Shown one piece after another: positions 1-14,649 of a stretch of DNA of 64,000 nt; position 1 is the first letter of the stretch; each line of letters begins with the position of its first letter. The translations under genes were made by a program, and so were the position numbers. Under the pieces are notes generated by a model. It made no database searches. It saw only the letters and a list, made by a program, of their open reading frames with translations, and had not been told where the DNA came from. The DNA is from Gavia stellata (Eukaryota; Chordata; Aves; Gaviiformes; Gaviidae), in the NCBI RefSeq assembly GCF_030936135.1, contig NC_082598.1:15194687-15258686 (forward strand), in the 5' to 3' direction.

Positions 1-1724
1 TCCTATCTAGGATAAGGCCCCAGCAGTATTCAGCAAAAGCTTAATCATCGAACTAAAAACACTGTAGTGGGTGTGATCTAATTGCACGAGCAATTAAGTG
101 GCCTGTTCCAAACCTTTGCATCTTGTCATGTAACTTATTAGGGACAGTCTTGGGCTGAGCATGGCAATAAGGAAAAATGTTATAACATACTGATATACTA
201 AAAAACATACAAGAGTCATAATTCTTGTTTCCTGATAAAAAGTCCAAGTTTTTAAAACTGTAGCCCTTACTCTCACATTTTTTATTTAACAGCTCATTAT
301 TATTATGAGTCCCTTGCAGCTGAAGGTCATGGTACTGGAACTGGGATGGATTAAGGGTAACACATCATCTCCTGACCTGCTTGCAAAGGGCACCTCTGTT
401 GCAAAATTAATGACCCTTTTTAACATAACCTGGCTTGGCATTGCCACCACATATTTCACCCCAATACTTGTCTTAACCTTGCTGTGCCATGGTTGCTCAA
501 AGATGTCATAGCTTACCCTCACTTCAGATTTCTGTTGCTGCTTGCTCACAGGTAAAACCTCAAAGCTGAACTCTGCTGTTACGTTTTCAAGGCAGGTGAA
601 AAACAAACCGCACACATGGACAAGGAGCCTGGTTTACTCCAGAGAAGCACTTTTTGGTGTTATTTCTTGTTATATCTAGATGATTGTTTTTATTAAGGGC
701 TGTACGAGCTGTCTTCATAACAGTGACATCAGGACCGCTATTTAAAACCGCTATTTAAAAATGTGTTAAACTACAAGATACCTGGACTTGTAAAGAAGAT
801 AGGCTGATCCCCTGTGCAGTGAGTGGGGCATTGGGGACCAGTGAACCGCCCTGTCCTGCTTGGTCACCAGGCTGCAGAGGGGAAATCACGCTCTGATTCT
901 GTTGGGAAAAGATTCTTACATTTAATTCCTTTCTCATGTTCAATATTGAAGGCCCTTTGTGAGAAACATTTCATAATCTAAGACACAGCAAACTGCACTG
1001 AAATCTGCAGCAGAACTCTTGAGTACATGAGAGGGCCAGGAAGGCTGTCGTATGTAGTACCATGGCTTTCAGAAGGAAGAATCCCTCCCTTTTTAATGAA
1101 TAACATGGTCACAGGCACACAAGCATCCTGGTTAGTTACTTAAAGATTAAATTCTGTTGACTTGCTGCTAGTTCACAGTTCTGATTTGGTCACAGATGTT
1201 TTGCACTGAGTGCTGTCATGAACAAAACGGGAGCTGAATATGAATTGGGGAATTTAGGACACATTGGTCTTTAAAAATTATCAGAAAAGAAAGACCGAAC
1301 AGTATGGTAGACTGTATTGCCAAGAATCCCAAAAGGCAGTTCACAGTTTGTGAACAGTTTTTTTCAAGGAACTGGCAGATTCAGGAAGACCAATCTAGAC
1401 CACGATAGACTTAGTCCATATTTCCAAAATTGTTTTCCCAGACAAAAGAATGGAAAATATTTTTATGAACATAATTTTAAAAAGCAAACAATACTCCACA
1501 AATGGGTAAATATTTTGTTTGGGTTTTCTAACATGGAATCACGGAGTACAAAGACTTCCAAGATCAGCGCTGCTGGAGTTACTAGTCTTATTCAAAGACA
1601 CTCAAAGAGCTTGGCTGGGGATGACGGAAAGGACAAGTTTGCTCTTACAAAGAGCCAATGATGAAATTGTGATTAAAAGTCACGCATGAGTATCAGGAGG
1701 AAATATTTATGCTACTGTTATGAT

Positions 1725-1847
1725 GTCTAGACATGATCTAGACACAGTCCTGGGCAACTGGCTGTAGGTGGCCCTGCTTGAGCTGGGGGTTTGGACAAGA
1801 TCACCTCCAGAGGTCCCTTCCAACGTCAACCACTCTATGATTCTGTA
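1725..1847 (+). mobile_element. CR1 LINE 3' end
   Basis: A typical CR1 3'UTR: GACACAGTCCTGGGCAACTG, then CCCTGCTTGAG, CACCTCCAGAGGTCCCTTCC and a terminal CTATGATTCTGTA tail. Heavily 5'-truncated. Confidence 0.88.
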
Positions 1848-3103
1848 TAGATATTACACATATTGAAAGAGAATGATTATTTTTAAAAGTCAAGTAGTTT
1901 TAATGGCTGTGGCAAAGCCACAGTGAAAAGAGACATGAGGAAACAGAAACAAAATATTGCCTCTATGTTTTTGCTTGATCAGTGATTGTGTTCCTTCAGT
2001 TTTTATGCCAATATAACTTGACTGAAATCAGCTTTTTCTGGCATCCCAGGGGATTCTACATCCAGCCAGTTCTTTGTCTAGCAGTTTGTTAAAGAATCAA
2101 GGAATGGCCTGTGATATTTGAATAGGTTAGTCCTTCATTCAGTGTTGGTGCTTTTAAGGGGAAAAGATGGAATTATTCCATCACCAACAATTTTTCATTT
2201 ATTCAAAAAACTTACTGTTCAAAGAAAATCCATCTTTAGTCAACAAAAACCTTGCATATATGTTGTGAGTCCAGGGTGAAAAGACGTGCCAGATCTTCTT
2301 ACTGGGTTTGGGACTCTAGGTCCCATTTCTGTACTGGTCCTTAATCTGTGCTGGAATCACCTTCTCTCTAAATCCGAACTGCTGCTTGACACAGTTACAA
2401 GCTATGGATATGCTGCTGTATCCAGAGACATGCAGCAACCTAAAGCACTGTAGTGACTGTCAGTATGTGGCGTGATTTTGATCTGTCCCAGTTAGCCCAC
2501 TATGAGACAATAACTGGGCCCAGTCTGGAAGATAGCAGACTACAAGGACGATTCACAATAGGCGTTATGGACAAAACTGTGCCAGGTTTGGCTTCTCCAC
2601 CCTACACAGTCCTCTGACATTATCCCAGCAGTCTTTGTACCCTCAGGTGATTCCTGAAGGCATGCAACAAACAGAGGTCATGTCATGTTATCAAACTCTG
2701 CCCCTGATGGGTTGCAACACAGCACTTACATTATTTCAAACATGTTGAACTCAAAATTGTGTCTTAGAAGCCCAGAAACTGTAATGCTCAGGAGAGGTAC
2801 AAATCCAAGCACTACGTGGTGTGGACATGAATAAACTGTTCCACTTTGACTCTGCTTTATCTTGCCGTATGTAGCTGGCCCTGTTTTATTTTGCAGTATG
2901 TATGCAGCTATGGGGTCTTTCTTTGACCTCCAGGCTTGTTGATCCTGGTGAGAGCAAGAAATGGTATTTCTGCTGGGGGTAGAGGAGGGGTCAATCTTGT
3001 TAAGCACCAGACAATGGTGTAGTTATATCACCTGAAAACTTAATATGTAACAAGTAAGAAATTCCTGGGTGAAATTTAAATGCCTTTGATATGCATCAGG
3101 CCA

Positions 3104-3145
3104 AATCTGATGATCTAATAGTTCCTTCTGACCTTAACTTCGGTG
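3104..3145 (+). mobile_element. Possible old CR1-like 3' end
   Basis: TGATGATCTAATAGTTCCTT followed by CTGACCTTAAC resembles the terminal part of old CR1-like LINEs. Too short and diverged to be sure. Confidence 0.35.
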
Positions 3146-6100
3146 AGATATGCCACGCGGGGAGGTGTCTCACCAGGGGCCACTGGGAAGCAAACTACAG
3201 CCCACATAAGTGTGGCCTGAATTGTTTCCCTTAGCAATTTTTTTAGCATGACACATTACCCTCTTCTCAGGTAATAAATGACAGGGGAAGCCTTTTCTTG
3301 CCTAAGAAAAGAAATGATACAATTTATGAGAAAAAAAAGTACTAAGGCAGCACTGTGTTAAATAAGGTAACAGCAACATAACATCAAGTAAAATTCTCCT
3401 GTAAAATCTACTGGCATGTAGCAATGACTATAATGTAGGTGTTATCTTAGGTGTAACATGACGGTACGGATTGCAAAAGAGACGTGGAAACTGTGATTAT
3501 GTTGTACAGCAAACAGGAAATTGTTCCGCTTACAGCATACAAAGAAAAAACTCACTTCCATAATCAAATAAACCTGGCTAAAACATCAGGATATTATCAA
3601 TTGCACTTGATGAATGGCCACTTACACTGCGCAGAACACAGTTTTGGCAAAGCATCATACGGGCATGCTGCCAATCCTGCCATGCTCGTGAGGCAGGCAT
3701 GTGTGACTCAGCGGAGAAATACATTGGTGTTGAGTGACTCTAGGTTCCTCTTCTACCAAAAGCATTTGAAGTGAGACCTTTCGCGCTGCGAATGGGAGGT
3801 GGGCACACTGTCGGCACATCTCTGAAGGGCGATCCTCCCCAAATACTCATCATGTCGTTGTTGGTGGACATTTGGGCTCTCTTTCTGTATTGAAAGGGCA
3901 AGTACTAATAACGAACAAGACAGACAACGCAGCAATACAAGGAGTTAAACGGATAAATAAATAGTGCAAACCAGTGCTACATACTTTCAATAATACATAC
4001 TGCACTAGCATCCTGGTGGTTATGAAAACACGTCACCTAAGTATTTGATATGTCATGCATTAGCCAATAATGGACAAACCCATTTGAAAATACAGGAAGA
4101 TTTTTAGGTATAGAATTCCAACTTTAAAAAAGTTCTGTTCAGTACACATACCAGTAAGTGCATTGTTGTTATTACATGACTATGTCATGGTAAAGAAGAA
4201 GGATTTTACAGTTGAAGAGTTTTAAGCTATTTAATTTCACCTAAAGAGTACCCAAAATATAACTTAGCTGATCTCTTTAAGAGCCTATCTCTTTAAGATC
4301 CTAGTTTCTGTGGAGAAATCAAACCACTGTGAGTTGAATTAGGATAATTATGATTTCTCTATTAATCGCTCTTACAAGTATAGCATTTTTTATTCTGCCA
4401 TCATAATCTAATAATCTAAAGTTTAATGATTTAATGTGAACTTCACAAGCCAATGCCAAAGCAGACAGACATATTTATATTCAAAAAGAGTACCTATTAT
4501 ATTTATCAGAATATGGCACCATTTAGAAAACCACTCCTGGGAGATGTTATCTTTGACACTCAGGTTTTCGTTATCCACACTCGCTTTTCTTTTCCTTAAA
4601 AATATCCAGAAAGTTAAAAACACTTGGCAGAACTTAATTAATTGCGGTATGTGATTGGCACACTGTATCCTAAAACCCAGTATTGCAGCATTGCTGCTTA
4701 ATGTATAATGCAGGTGTCCCAGAGGTTAATACTTATATTAGTTTAATGCCAAGGTGATACAGTGGCTGGAAAACAATGATACTTGGGAAAGCAAACTCAC
4801 CGTTTGGTAAATGATCACTTGAAACCAGTCTTACACTTCCGCGTATTGCCAGGCAGAAGGAAAAGATGTCAAAAAAAGGATTAGCCCATAAATGTGGTTT
4901 CTGTTCCGCAGTGCTAGGCGGATGATGCATTCCACTAAACTCTCCATGGATCTGGGAAAAACCAGTAGTGAGAGCACATGGTGTACTTTATCTCAAGCTT
5001 TCCTTTCATAAATCTGGCAGGAGTTCCTTACCGTTTGAACAGAAATGGGGTGATGTGTGCTGTTCATCTGTTATGGAAGAGAGTGCATTGGTCAGGTCAT
5101 TCAGACACTACCCGAAGGGACCAGGAAGAGATGTGATGACCTAAAGAGTTTAAATTAAGCAGCTTCTATCTCAGGACAGCATTTCCAAAGGCCTAGCAGG
5201 ACCTCATGATGACAGGCTAAGACCCTTCGGGAACCAAAACAGTCATGTTGGAGCTAGCGAGTGCTGGCTGGTGAGATCTTGTTTCTCTTGGTGCTTCTTC
5301 CTTAAAATGCACACTGCTGGCACATGGAAAGAGCTTCGACTCTAGATTATAACACAATTCAAACTATGGACTTTCAGATAAAGAAACTTTCATCTTCTGG
5401 AAAAGGTGGGATGAAAAAGATTTGTAAACAAATGTAGCCAACTCTACGTAGTCTTCTCTGGATGCATGGGAGAACTGTCTCCCTCTGTCCCCAGGTGAAC
5501 CCCCCGCAGACCCCAGTGCTCTCCCCGTGGGGCCTCCCAGCCCACATGCCCACCTCCATCTCTCCCAGTGTCTCCACTGAGTATGCCCAGTTATGGTGAG
5601 GGCAGGCACAGCCCCCCGTCCCACCAGTCTGTTCTCCAGGGATGAGGGTGCCGTAGGCCAGGCAGGGCCAGTGGGCAACCTTCCTCCTTGCTGACTAGCC
5701 AGCTGCTGTGACATGGAGCCTTGTTCACACGAGACATGCAAATCAAGCAGCTATATGGTCTGGCACAGTGCATAGCCATGCTCTCTTGGACTTGACCTTG
5801 ACAACCCAGCTCAGCTGAGTTTCTTTGTACCCAGTGTGGGCCTCGGCCTCATTTCCTTTTTGGTATCCTGTAACCAGGTACAGAGGACGACTCCTGAATG
5901 CTTTCAGAGATGAGTGAACAGGAGATTTCCCAGAGTCATAAGCTTTTATGAGAAGGGTCCTTGAAAACAGACTGGAGTTGGAGAGCAGACCTGGAGGCTA
6001 CAGCTAAGAGAGATGACCTCCAGCCCGAGATGATCTGTAGGTTGGCATATTCTTGGAGTAGGATGAACTGTTCTGGGAGGACACTGAGATGGTGGCTTGA

Positions 6101-9100
6101 ATCACCAGTGGTGGTCAGCCTCTCTCCACTGCCCTGCCAGAAATGCTGCATGTGAGAGGATGAACTGACTATCAAGGGACACTACTGTGTGTGGAAGCCC
6201 TTCCTCTTCTTTGGTGGCTCTGACCATCTGTGAGAAAGAGAACAAGAATGATTGAATAGTACATGCACTGGGCAAGCCTCAATTTTCTCAGTCATCTCCT
6301 GTGTAGAAGGACTGTTGTGCTTCAGATTTTTTCAGGTATATCTGCATCACCAAGAAGCCTGGAGACAGCTATACTGCCAGGAGACCTAAGTCAGGTCAGG
6401 TGTTGTCTTCTGGGTTAGGTGCTATCCCCGTGCCCCTGGAGCAAATCTGCTGATGGCACATCCCTCACTGCCCTTGGGGCCCTGCCCACATTGCCACCAC
6501 AGGACTGGATCCGCAGCATGACCAAACCAGTCAGATGCAGTAGGCTGCCCGCAAAACCCAATAGCACTCCTCTGCCAAGAAGCGCAATCTAACCACCTTG
6601 AAAGACCTTTCCTTCGTATCAGTCCTTTGTTGGCTCAGCTGGTCATTGACTCTTGCACAGCCCAGCTGTGACGTTCTCTGTGCATTCACGGTTATCAGGG
6701 TAGGGTCAGCAACTGGCTCTGGTTCCAGCTCTTTGTACAATTGATTTTGCTGCCTTGTGATACGCTGCAGATTTTACTTCTGGTCTCACTGACTCTGTTA
6801 ACCTAGATGTTAATAAACCAAGTTGTGCTGACCACAATAAAGAGAAATTGATTTAACTTGTTTCGTTGGTAAGTCATAGACGATCTGTACCCCTGATAAA
6901 TAAAGGCTCATTTGTTCACATTTTGTTTCAGTATCAAAGCCACTGTACAAACCTCCACTGTTTTCAGCTTTGAGTTTTTCTTAACTGATCAAGCACCTCA
7001 TTGATACTTTTAGCACTGTTCAACCCCTACAGTCACCACAGGTGCCAAAGCTCCAGTGCATGCATCTTCTTCCATCAGCTCCTCTCTCCTGCCTTGCTAA
7101 CTGAAGACTCATCACCTTGTCTTTGATTCAAGTTTGATCAGGCATCACTTTCTCTGCTCTTGTAAGGGAAGATTGTTACAGACTTGCCCCTAAACACAGG
7201 CATATAAATGTAGTAAAAACTTATGAATGCATACTTCTGACATGGCCTACCTTTTCATCTCTTCATTTCTTTTTGCCTGCTTAAGTTCCCTTAGTGGCCC
7301 TTTTCTATATAGTACATAATAAAATCATCTTTGCTGGCATGGCAATATGCTGATCTGACATGATGTACTATCAAGCCCTTGTCAAATGGTCGTCTTCTCG
7401 GTTAGACACGCTGCCCTGCTCTGTGGGACCTCGCTCACTGATAGCGCTGGGTAGGTGAACAGCAGCCGAAGAGAGCTGCCCAGCGTGTACGGACCTAACC
7501 GAGCTGTGAGCTATGTTTGGTGGGGCTGTGAACCACCCTTGTTACTGTGTGTGCTGCAGGTTGCAATCACACACGGGAACAGGTAAATCATTTCCGAAAC
7601 GGAAATAATTTCAACGGGTCGGTCTGGGTAGGACAATCAGCGGAAAATAGTGGGAAAAGCCGGAGCGGGAGATGCACTTGGCAGTGCTGCTCTGCCACCT
7701 GGTGCTGGAGCCCTGTGCTGGCAGGTCCCCGCAGCTCCCCTCCCTCCCGGCTTGTCACTCATTCCTGGGCCAAACCTGGCCCCGAGTGCCTCTCCTGTCA
7801 ACGCTGCCGGCATTACATCTAGCAACCTAAGAAATACACCCACCGGATTACTACATGCAACTATAAAAATATTCTTTAACCCTTCATGACTTCTAATACT
7901 AATAAATATCATTCCCCTTTGCACAGGGCAGTGCTGGTGACTAAACCGTGTCCTAGACTGTGGTAACTGCTGGTTGCAAAGATATAACTACTAGTTAGCC
8001 ATTTTTTTTATATTTATACACATTATTTTCATTCTTAACGTCTAAGTCTAAAAGGTATCAAATATGTATATGTATGATCTGATTAGGTGTGTTCTTAACC
8101 CCGTCCTTACCTTGATGTTTCTATTTTACATTTTTATATGATGCAGGTGTTTCTGTACTTGTAAACTGAGGCATGGACTAGTCTGCTGCACCCAATAAAG
8201 ATTTGTTTTTTCATTGCTTGGAAGTGGATTCTCCATGAAGATTATAAAAAATGCTCAGCAGAAGGGACCATTTTCCACCTCCAAACAGACGCTGGTAGAA
8301 ATCTGTAGAAAGACTGTGTCTAAATACCTTACACTTTAACTTACTTGTCTACAGCTACTTCCCCACACAATTTCCCCATCCTGAAACCACTACCCCTGCC
8401 TTGTGGGGTTGTACCTGGGTGCAATCGCCACCTCTGGAGTCTCTGCACTAATAGTGATACTGAGACCCTAGCAAAGTAGCAGCAAGCCAGTGCTGCCCTC
8501 CTGCAGGTCAGTGGACATGTGACGGACCTTCACATACAGCGAGCCCGCAGAGTTCTGTATGGGCCATGCACAGGTTGCAGGCTGCATGTAGGCAACAGGG
8601 TGCAGGAAACAAAGGTTAAGTATGCCAACCCAGAAATCTGTGTCATTTCTGGCCTGTCTTCAGAGCATGCGAATCACAGTATAGACCCCTGTTAATATTT
8701 GTTTGGCCTAACTACTCACCCCTGGCTACCCTGAGGAGACTCCCACCTTCCCATTTTAATGCTTGCAAGCTTTATGGAGTAAAGCAAATCAACAAGCGAG
8801 CGCTGAGACCTGGCTGACACGTTAAGCAACTGTCAGGTAGTCAGATCCTCTGACAACCCAGCCTGAATAATGTTGATAAGCCATGTTTTCAGGGGTTGCT
8901 AAATGCGGATGACTCATTTGTTCATGTGGAACAGACTTTCTGGCAATCATGCAGACCAGGCAATCGGGAATGACAAGCGTTTCTGTGTATCCAAGAAGAA
9001 ATCCCTTTCAGTGTCAGGGATAAACCGCACTTCAAACTTTTATCTTTCTCTAAGGGAAATCAGAACCGACTGGTCTAACTCACAGACACGTAAGGGCTGA

Positions 9101-10374
9101 CTGCCCACGGTGCATGCTGGCTGGTCTGAACCAACAGTAAATAACCCTACCGCAGATGCTCACAGTTACATAGGCAATATACTTAGCTGCCAGCTGACCT
9201 ATAGAACAGGAAAAGAAAACAGCTAAGCCTGGCTTGTGTTTTGTGTGTGTCTCTCAGCTTGGCTTCTAGAGAGCTAGTGTGAACCATGAACTGTAGGACT
9301 TCAGGAACCTACAGCCATCTACGGATCTCCTCTCATCAGGATGTAACTGTTATTACAGTTAGATGACGGAATATTTCAGAAATAAAGATGCTAAGGGCAG
9401 AATGAGTTTGAAAGTGAGGCATACTCCTCAAACTCGATATACTTCCTGCAAGTCCCAGGCAACTAGGCCACAAAAAATAAAGTTTCTTCTACTGTCTTTG
9501 ATTTAATAGAGAAACACGGCAGTGCTTCAGGTGCACAATGCAGTTTTTTCTCTTGATTTTTTCCAGGAAAAGTGAGGGCCTGTTGTTAAATGGGGGAAAT
9601 AACCTGGCACCAGGTGATAGAAAGAGCTCAAGTACTCAACACTTTTTGGCCTTGGTTTTCACAGACAGGCCTGCTCCCAGACCTCTACGTTGTGCTAGTG
9701 TGCTCTGAAGAGGAGAGGGGCATCCGTCAGGAGGAAGAAACATTAGGGTCTACCTAAAAACTGCATTCAAATCCATAGGGCTGTGATGGGACCCACCCAG
9801 AGCTGTTGAAATAGTTGGCCAATGTGATTACAAGGTAAGTTATCTATCATCCATGAAAACATCATGTTTACCATGGGAGGGACCTGATGACTAGAAAGAG
9901 GCTGATGTACCAACACACTGCTGCAACTTTGAATAAAAGGAAGACGCAGGGAAGAGGGGCTAGTTCGCTGCCACTGCATCCCAGAGGGATGAAGGAGCAC
10001 TTCCCATTGGAATTCAATCCTAAATACTTGCAGGACAAAGGAATAGCCAACACAGACTTGCCACAGGCAAATCACACTTGACCACTTGATAGCTATGCAT
10101 TTCACCACTGATAGCAATGCAGATGAGGTGAAGGACGTAATGCAGCACATCCGGACTTCAGACACCTCCTCCCACAGCAGTCTCTCTTACAAGCTGAGGT
10201 ATGTGGGATGGAGGACTGGGCCACGGGGCTGAGAGAGCAGCGGATCAACAACTTCACATCCAGCTGGTGGCCAGCAGGTAACAAAGTATTCCAGGGGGAC
10301 AATACCAAGGCCCTAGTGTTCAACCTCCTCCTGCTAGTAACAGAAAATGTAAACAAGGGACAGTGGCCACACAA

Positions 10375-10602
10375 TACAGCTTAGGAGTCTCAGGTTGGAC
10401 ATTAGGAAAAACTTGACTGGAACAGATTACTCAAAGAGGCTGTGTAATCTCCATCCTTTTAAGTTTTCTTGGCTAGAAAACAAAACACAGCTGACCTAGT
10501 CTAGTATTACTCATAGCGCTAGTTCATACATGAGATTAGATTAGACTAGATGGAGGGGTGAAGGGGATCTTCAGGGTCCCTTCCACCAACATGTCTATGA
10601 AT
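10375..10602 (+). mobile_element. Degenerate CR1 fragment
   Basis: AGGTTGGACATTAGGAAAAA near the start and GGATCTTCAGGGTCCCTTCC near the end match the CR1 3' region in order, with a diverged middle part. Confidence 0.6.
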
Positions 10603-10734
10603 TGGTGTAACTGATTTCATTCCTGTCAGTAAGAACACTGGTATTTAAAGGGAACTGTCTTTAGAATGCAAAAGACATGCATTTATTCATCATCACAGTC
10701 TATAACTTCCTCAAGTGGGGCAGTGGAGGGGGAG

Positions 10735-11032
10735 GTGCTCATCTCCTCTCTCTGATGACCAGTGATAGGACACTGGGAAATGGAATGAAGCTGCATCAGG
10801 GGAAGTTCAGATTGGACATAAGGAAAAGGTTCTTCACTGAGAGGGTGGTTGGTCACTGGAACAGGCTCCTCAGGGAAGTGGTCACTGCACCAAGCCTGTC
10901 AGAGTTCAAGGAGCATCTGGACAATGTTCTCAGTCATATGGTTTAGTTTTAGGTAGTCCTGCACGAAGCAGGGAGATGGACTTGGTGACACTTATGGGTC
11001 CCTTCCAACCTAAGATATTCTATGATTCTATG
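10735..11032 (+). mobile_element. CR1 LINE 3' fragment with end of reverse-transcriptase ORF
   Basis: The plus-strand frame at 10677-10946 contains FRLDIRKRFFTERVVGHWNR and APSLSEFKEHLDN, the C-terminal end of the CR1 ORF2 protein. The element ends in GGGTCCCTTCCAACC and the ATTCTATGATTCTATG tail. 5'-truncated. Confidence 0.9.
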
Positions 11033-13915
11033 TTTCTTTTATTGATCAGCTTCACTCCCAAGCCCCTCGGGAGCTTTGCACTCTTAGCACAAGCATCTGC
11101 TGTTTATATGAAAACTTATGACTTGTTCTCAGCCCAGCCAGTTAACTGCATCATTCTGCTCCTGGGCACACAGAAGGCACCTTATTCTCCTCAGTATAGT
11201 TTCATCGCAGAGATAGCCACGGCTAAATTTATCATAGTGAAAATGTTTGATCAGCAAATCCTTCCTTCTGCCACAGCCATGAAACAGTATCTGCAGTGAC
11301 ATACTAACATGTGCAGTAGGAGAAATTCTTGGATTCTGTGTTTAGAAATGTAGCTTCAAAAAATTCAATTCTGGCTTGAAGGATCCCACAAGTCTGGCAT
11401 TTAACTTCACAAAAGTATTAATGTAAATAAGATTTTGGGGCAGTTAACCCTCACTCTGAGAAGCTCTAATTTTTAAGAGCAAAAGCATTTAGCCGAGGAA
11501 CAGAGGTACCAGCACATCTGTTGTGGGTCTATCCATAATTCTATCATCTGTCCAACTTTCTGCAAAACAAACAACTTCCATCTCCAAATGGATTTGTGAT
11601 GTCCTTTACCTTTCCATTTACCCATTGCAAATTAAAGATCTCATTTAGGATTTGCTGATGATGTTCCATGGAACAGCTGCTGTTAGTTTCTGGCTGACAA
11701 TATAGACAAGCTTCTTGGAAGGCCAATGCTCTGTACAAGCATGGCAGAAATGGAACAGGCAACTGGGATTAAATCACTGTTGAAGGGGGAGGGGAGAAGA
11801 ATCCCTGCAATACAGCCTTGTGAGGAGCTACTGGTCACGTTAGTTCTCCATATCTATCCCAGGCCTAATGAAGCTGCATTTTCACTATAAAGCAGGCGTG
11901 CTGCCAGTCATGGTGAAGTGAAACCTGCTTTCCAGTAACTGCCAACTAGAGCTTAAAAGCATGTTCATGCTTGAACCAGAAATCTTTAAGAGTAACAAGG
12001 CTTGAGGAGCCATGTTTGGGCAGGGCTTGAACTAACATTAAAATACTCACAAGTCTTAATATAGCAACACCTAAGGGGTTTTGGGATTTTTTTGTTGTGT
12101 TGTTTTTTTTTTTAAATTTGCATTCCCAGTTGCAGCCTAATTTCATATTCAACTATCTAGCATATTTCCTTTTGAGGTCAATACAATCTGTACAGTACTG
12201 CTGAAGAACATGATTTGAGGATCATGAAAGTCAGGACCTCATGCCAGTCCATCCCTGCTGTATCTGTTCCAGAGCAGGCCAAGGGGTCGATAGCTTGCAA
12301 GAGCAGCCTGCCACCACCTGCCATCATCACACTCTCTCTCATCACAGGCAGAAGAGGGCTTGCAGATAATAGGAAAGAAAAATGATGGCTGAAACAATCA
12401 CAATTTGTCCAACGGAGAGAACAGGTTCCATTCCTACACATACATTTTATAGTCACCCTGACAGTGAATAGCTATCCCTATTGTTTTGCAGAAGCTGACA
12501 GTGTACAGTTTTCAGACCAAACAGGGTTGTTGAGGAAAAAGCTTAAACTCAGCAATGCTCTACTTCCATGTAGCTATCTCCAGAAAGGTCTGCATCCTCT
12601 TTGGATAAAGTCTTCTGATTTATACAGCTAAGTAAGAGTTCAGTATTTGTTTTCTCTTTAAAAAAAAAAATTAAAACATGGTAACACCTGGCATTTTAAG
12701 CGATCAGTGGAAGGCTCAGTGAAAGAAAACCCAACTTTGGGGTTGTTTGTGCACTTGAGATTAGAAAGCAAGAGTCACGCTGTAGCTAGGTGCTCCTGCC
12801 CCATTGCTATTTCTTGAGTTTAGCGCAAGACTTTTTCAGTCTGGAGCACATACAAGTAATGTAGGGGCCTGAATCAGAAGAGTAGAACTGGGCTCCTTTG
12901 ACTCAGTTTGTGATCTGCCTATGCTGGATCAACAAGCAACCTGTGCCATGACATTTGGTTCAACAGAGGAATATTTTCAGGTTTGTGATCAGGATTTGCT
13001 ATCCAACTACAAAGACCGTATTAGTCCTTAAGAGAGTAGAAGCTCAGGCCATATGCCAATAAACAAATCCAATGGAAGCTGAAGCACGAGCAACCACCTC
13101 CACAGGCAGGCATCCAAACAGAAGTCTTAATACAGGGTTTCTAGCTAACAGGCATTCCACAGGAGCAGTATTACAAGGTCTTCCAGGAATCAAAAAACAC
13201 CTTGTCCTACACATCACCTTTCAGACATGGTGCACAAGCTCCAATGTGCAGGAAAGAATTGACTTGTAGTGGTAAGAGGCTTCAGGAAATTATGCCATTT
13301 CCCTCAAAAAACCCCCACATTTCACTAGCAGGCCCATCTCTTACAAAAAGCGAGATTTGCCAGTGAAATCTGCTCTTTGCCCATAGGCATCTGCATAACT
13401 TCCCCCCACCCCCCTTTTATTTTTAATTAAATGACAGGGATTCAACTACAACAGGAACCCACTGAGCACATTCAATAGCAACTCTTCCAGATCAGACTCT
13501 GAGAACAATGGATGTATTGCTCAGGGACTGGCACAACAACAATAGCAGAAGTTTTAGGGGCTAGACACTGAGAAATCTTGTTAATTTGGATCTTATGCCT
13601 AATTTCAAACATGCCCTTTTCTAAAACTTTTTTTGCCCTTGCATTGTTAATAAACAGACATGCAAAATTGCTCATGGAGAGATGTAGTAAGCACCAAGAA
13701 ACCATGATGCAAAATAATCTGCTTCTTAGATAAAACCTATGTCAACACTTCTAATGTATATATTGGTTTGCATGCCAGAAGACATCTGATCACCGCTTCT
13801 AAAAAGAAATCAACATTCTTCCTTTTAAAAAGATGTTTCACCAAGTCATTTTTGACAAGCAATTATTTTTCAGCAATTGAGCAATGGTCCACAGTATGAG
13901 AAGCAGCAAAAGCAT

Positions 13916-13921
13916 TTTATT
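13916..13921 (-). terminator. Candidate WDR1 polyadenylation signal (distal)
   Basis: AATAAA on the minus strand (context GCAAATAAAATG) about 1.26 kb past the stop codon. Confidence 0.4.
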
Positions 13922-14643
13922 TGCTGTGTAATTAGTGTCATTAGAAATACGATTGGTAAAAAAACAACACAAAAGTCCACACAGAAAGGAAAGCTTAATA
14001 AAAACCAAAGAGCACCGGAGGGGGGGTGGTAGTGACGACTTAGCAGAGAAAAGGTTTTTTTAAAGAAAGTCTTCCAATGTTCTGGACAGCAACAACTTCT
14101 TTTGGCCACTAGAGATGGTAACAAATCTTCCTACTACTTTGCATCAGTGTTCTCCTCCACCCTTGTCAGACTGCTAGCTTCAAATCACTTAAATGTGTTA
14201 TGCAGTGTAGGAAGAGAACTAAACACAAGATCATGATCTGTTTGCATTAGATAACAGCTTCCATGCAACTGTTCTGCACATGCAAAGGCATAAAACTTAC
14301 TCAGCAAACACTATCTTCTCAACAATCACTTCAAGTCATAACAAGGCTTCACTTAATTCCTGTATTTTTGAAAAGGTGGTAGAAGTACTGCATTTTTTTT
14401 AGACAATAACATGCTTCTCCTCCTTCAAACAGAAAATATCTTTCATCTTTGAAACAGAATGATTTTTTTCTGACATTGAAATGACCAGACATTCTTAATT
14501 CATGAAAGTAACAAATGTGTTTCTGAAGCAAGAAGTTGCCACAACGACTATTTGTAAACATACCCACAACAGTAAGTACATCAAAGCCCCACACTTCCAC
14601 CTTAAAATAAACCACAAAGCTTTGACATGAAATACATAAAAAG

Positions 14644-14649
14644 TTTATT
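14644..14649 (-). terminator. Candidate WDR1 polyadenylation signal (proximal)
   Basis: AATAAA on the minus strand about 530 nt past the stop codon. Confidence 0.45.

Larger units (their letters stand above)
1..13894. other. Intergenic region downstream of WDR1
   Basis: Open frames here are short and none resembles a known protein. The longest are 132 codons (9767-10165 minus) and 125 codons (5364-5741 minus), which is not unusual for chance. SLC2A9 would be expected beyond WDR1 by vertebrate synteny, but I could not recognise any of its transporter exons. The recognisable content is the CR1 fragments listed separately. Confidence 0.6.

Noticed and set aside
1-13894. SLC2A9 exons expected downstream of WDR1 by vertebrate synteny
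   Set aside because: No sugar-transporter motifs were recognised on either strand. The gene probably starts beyond the window.
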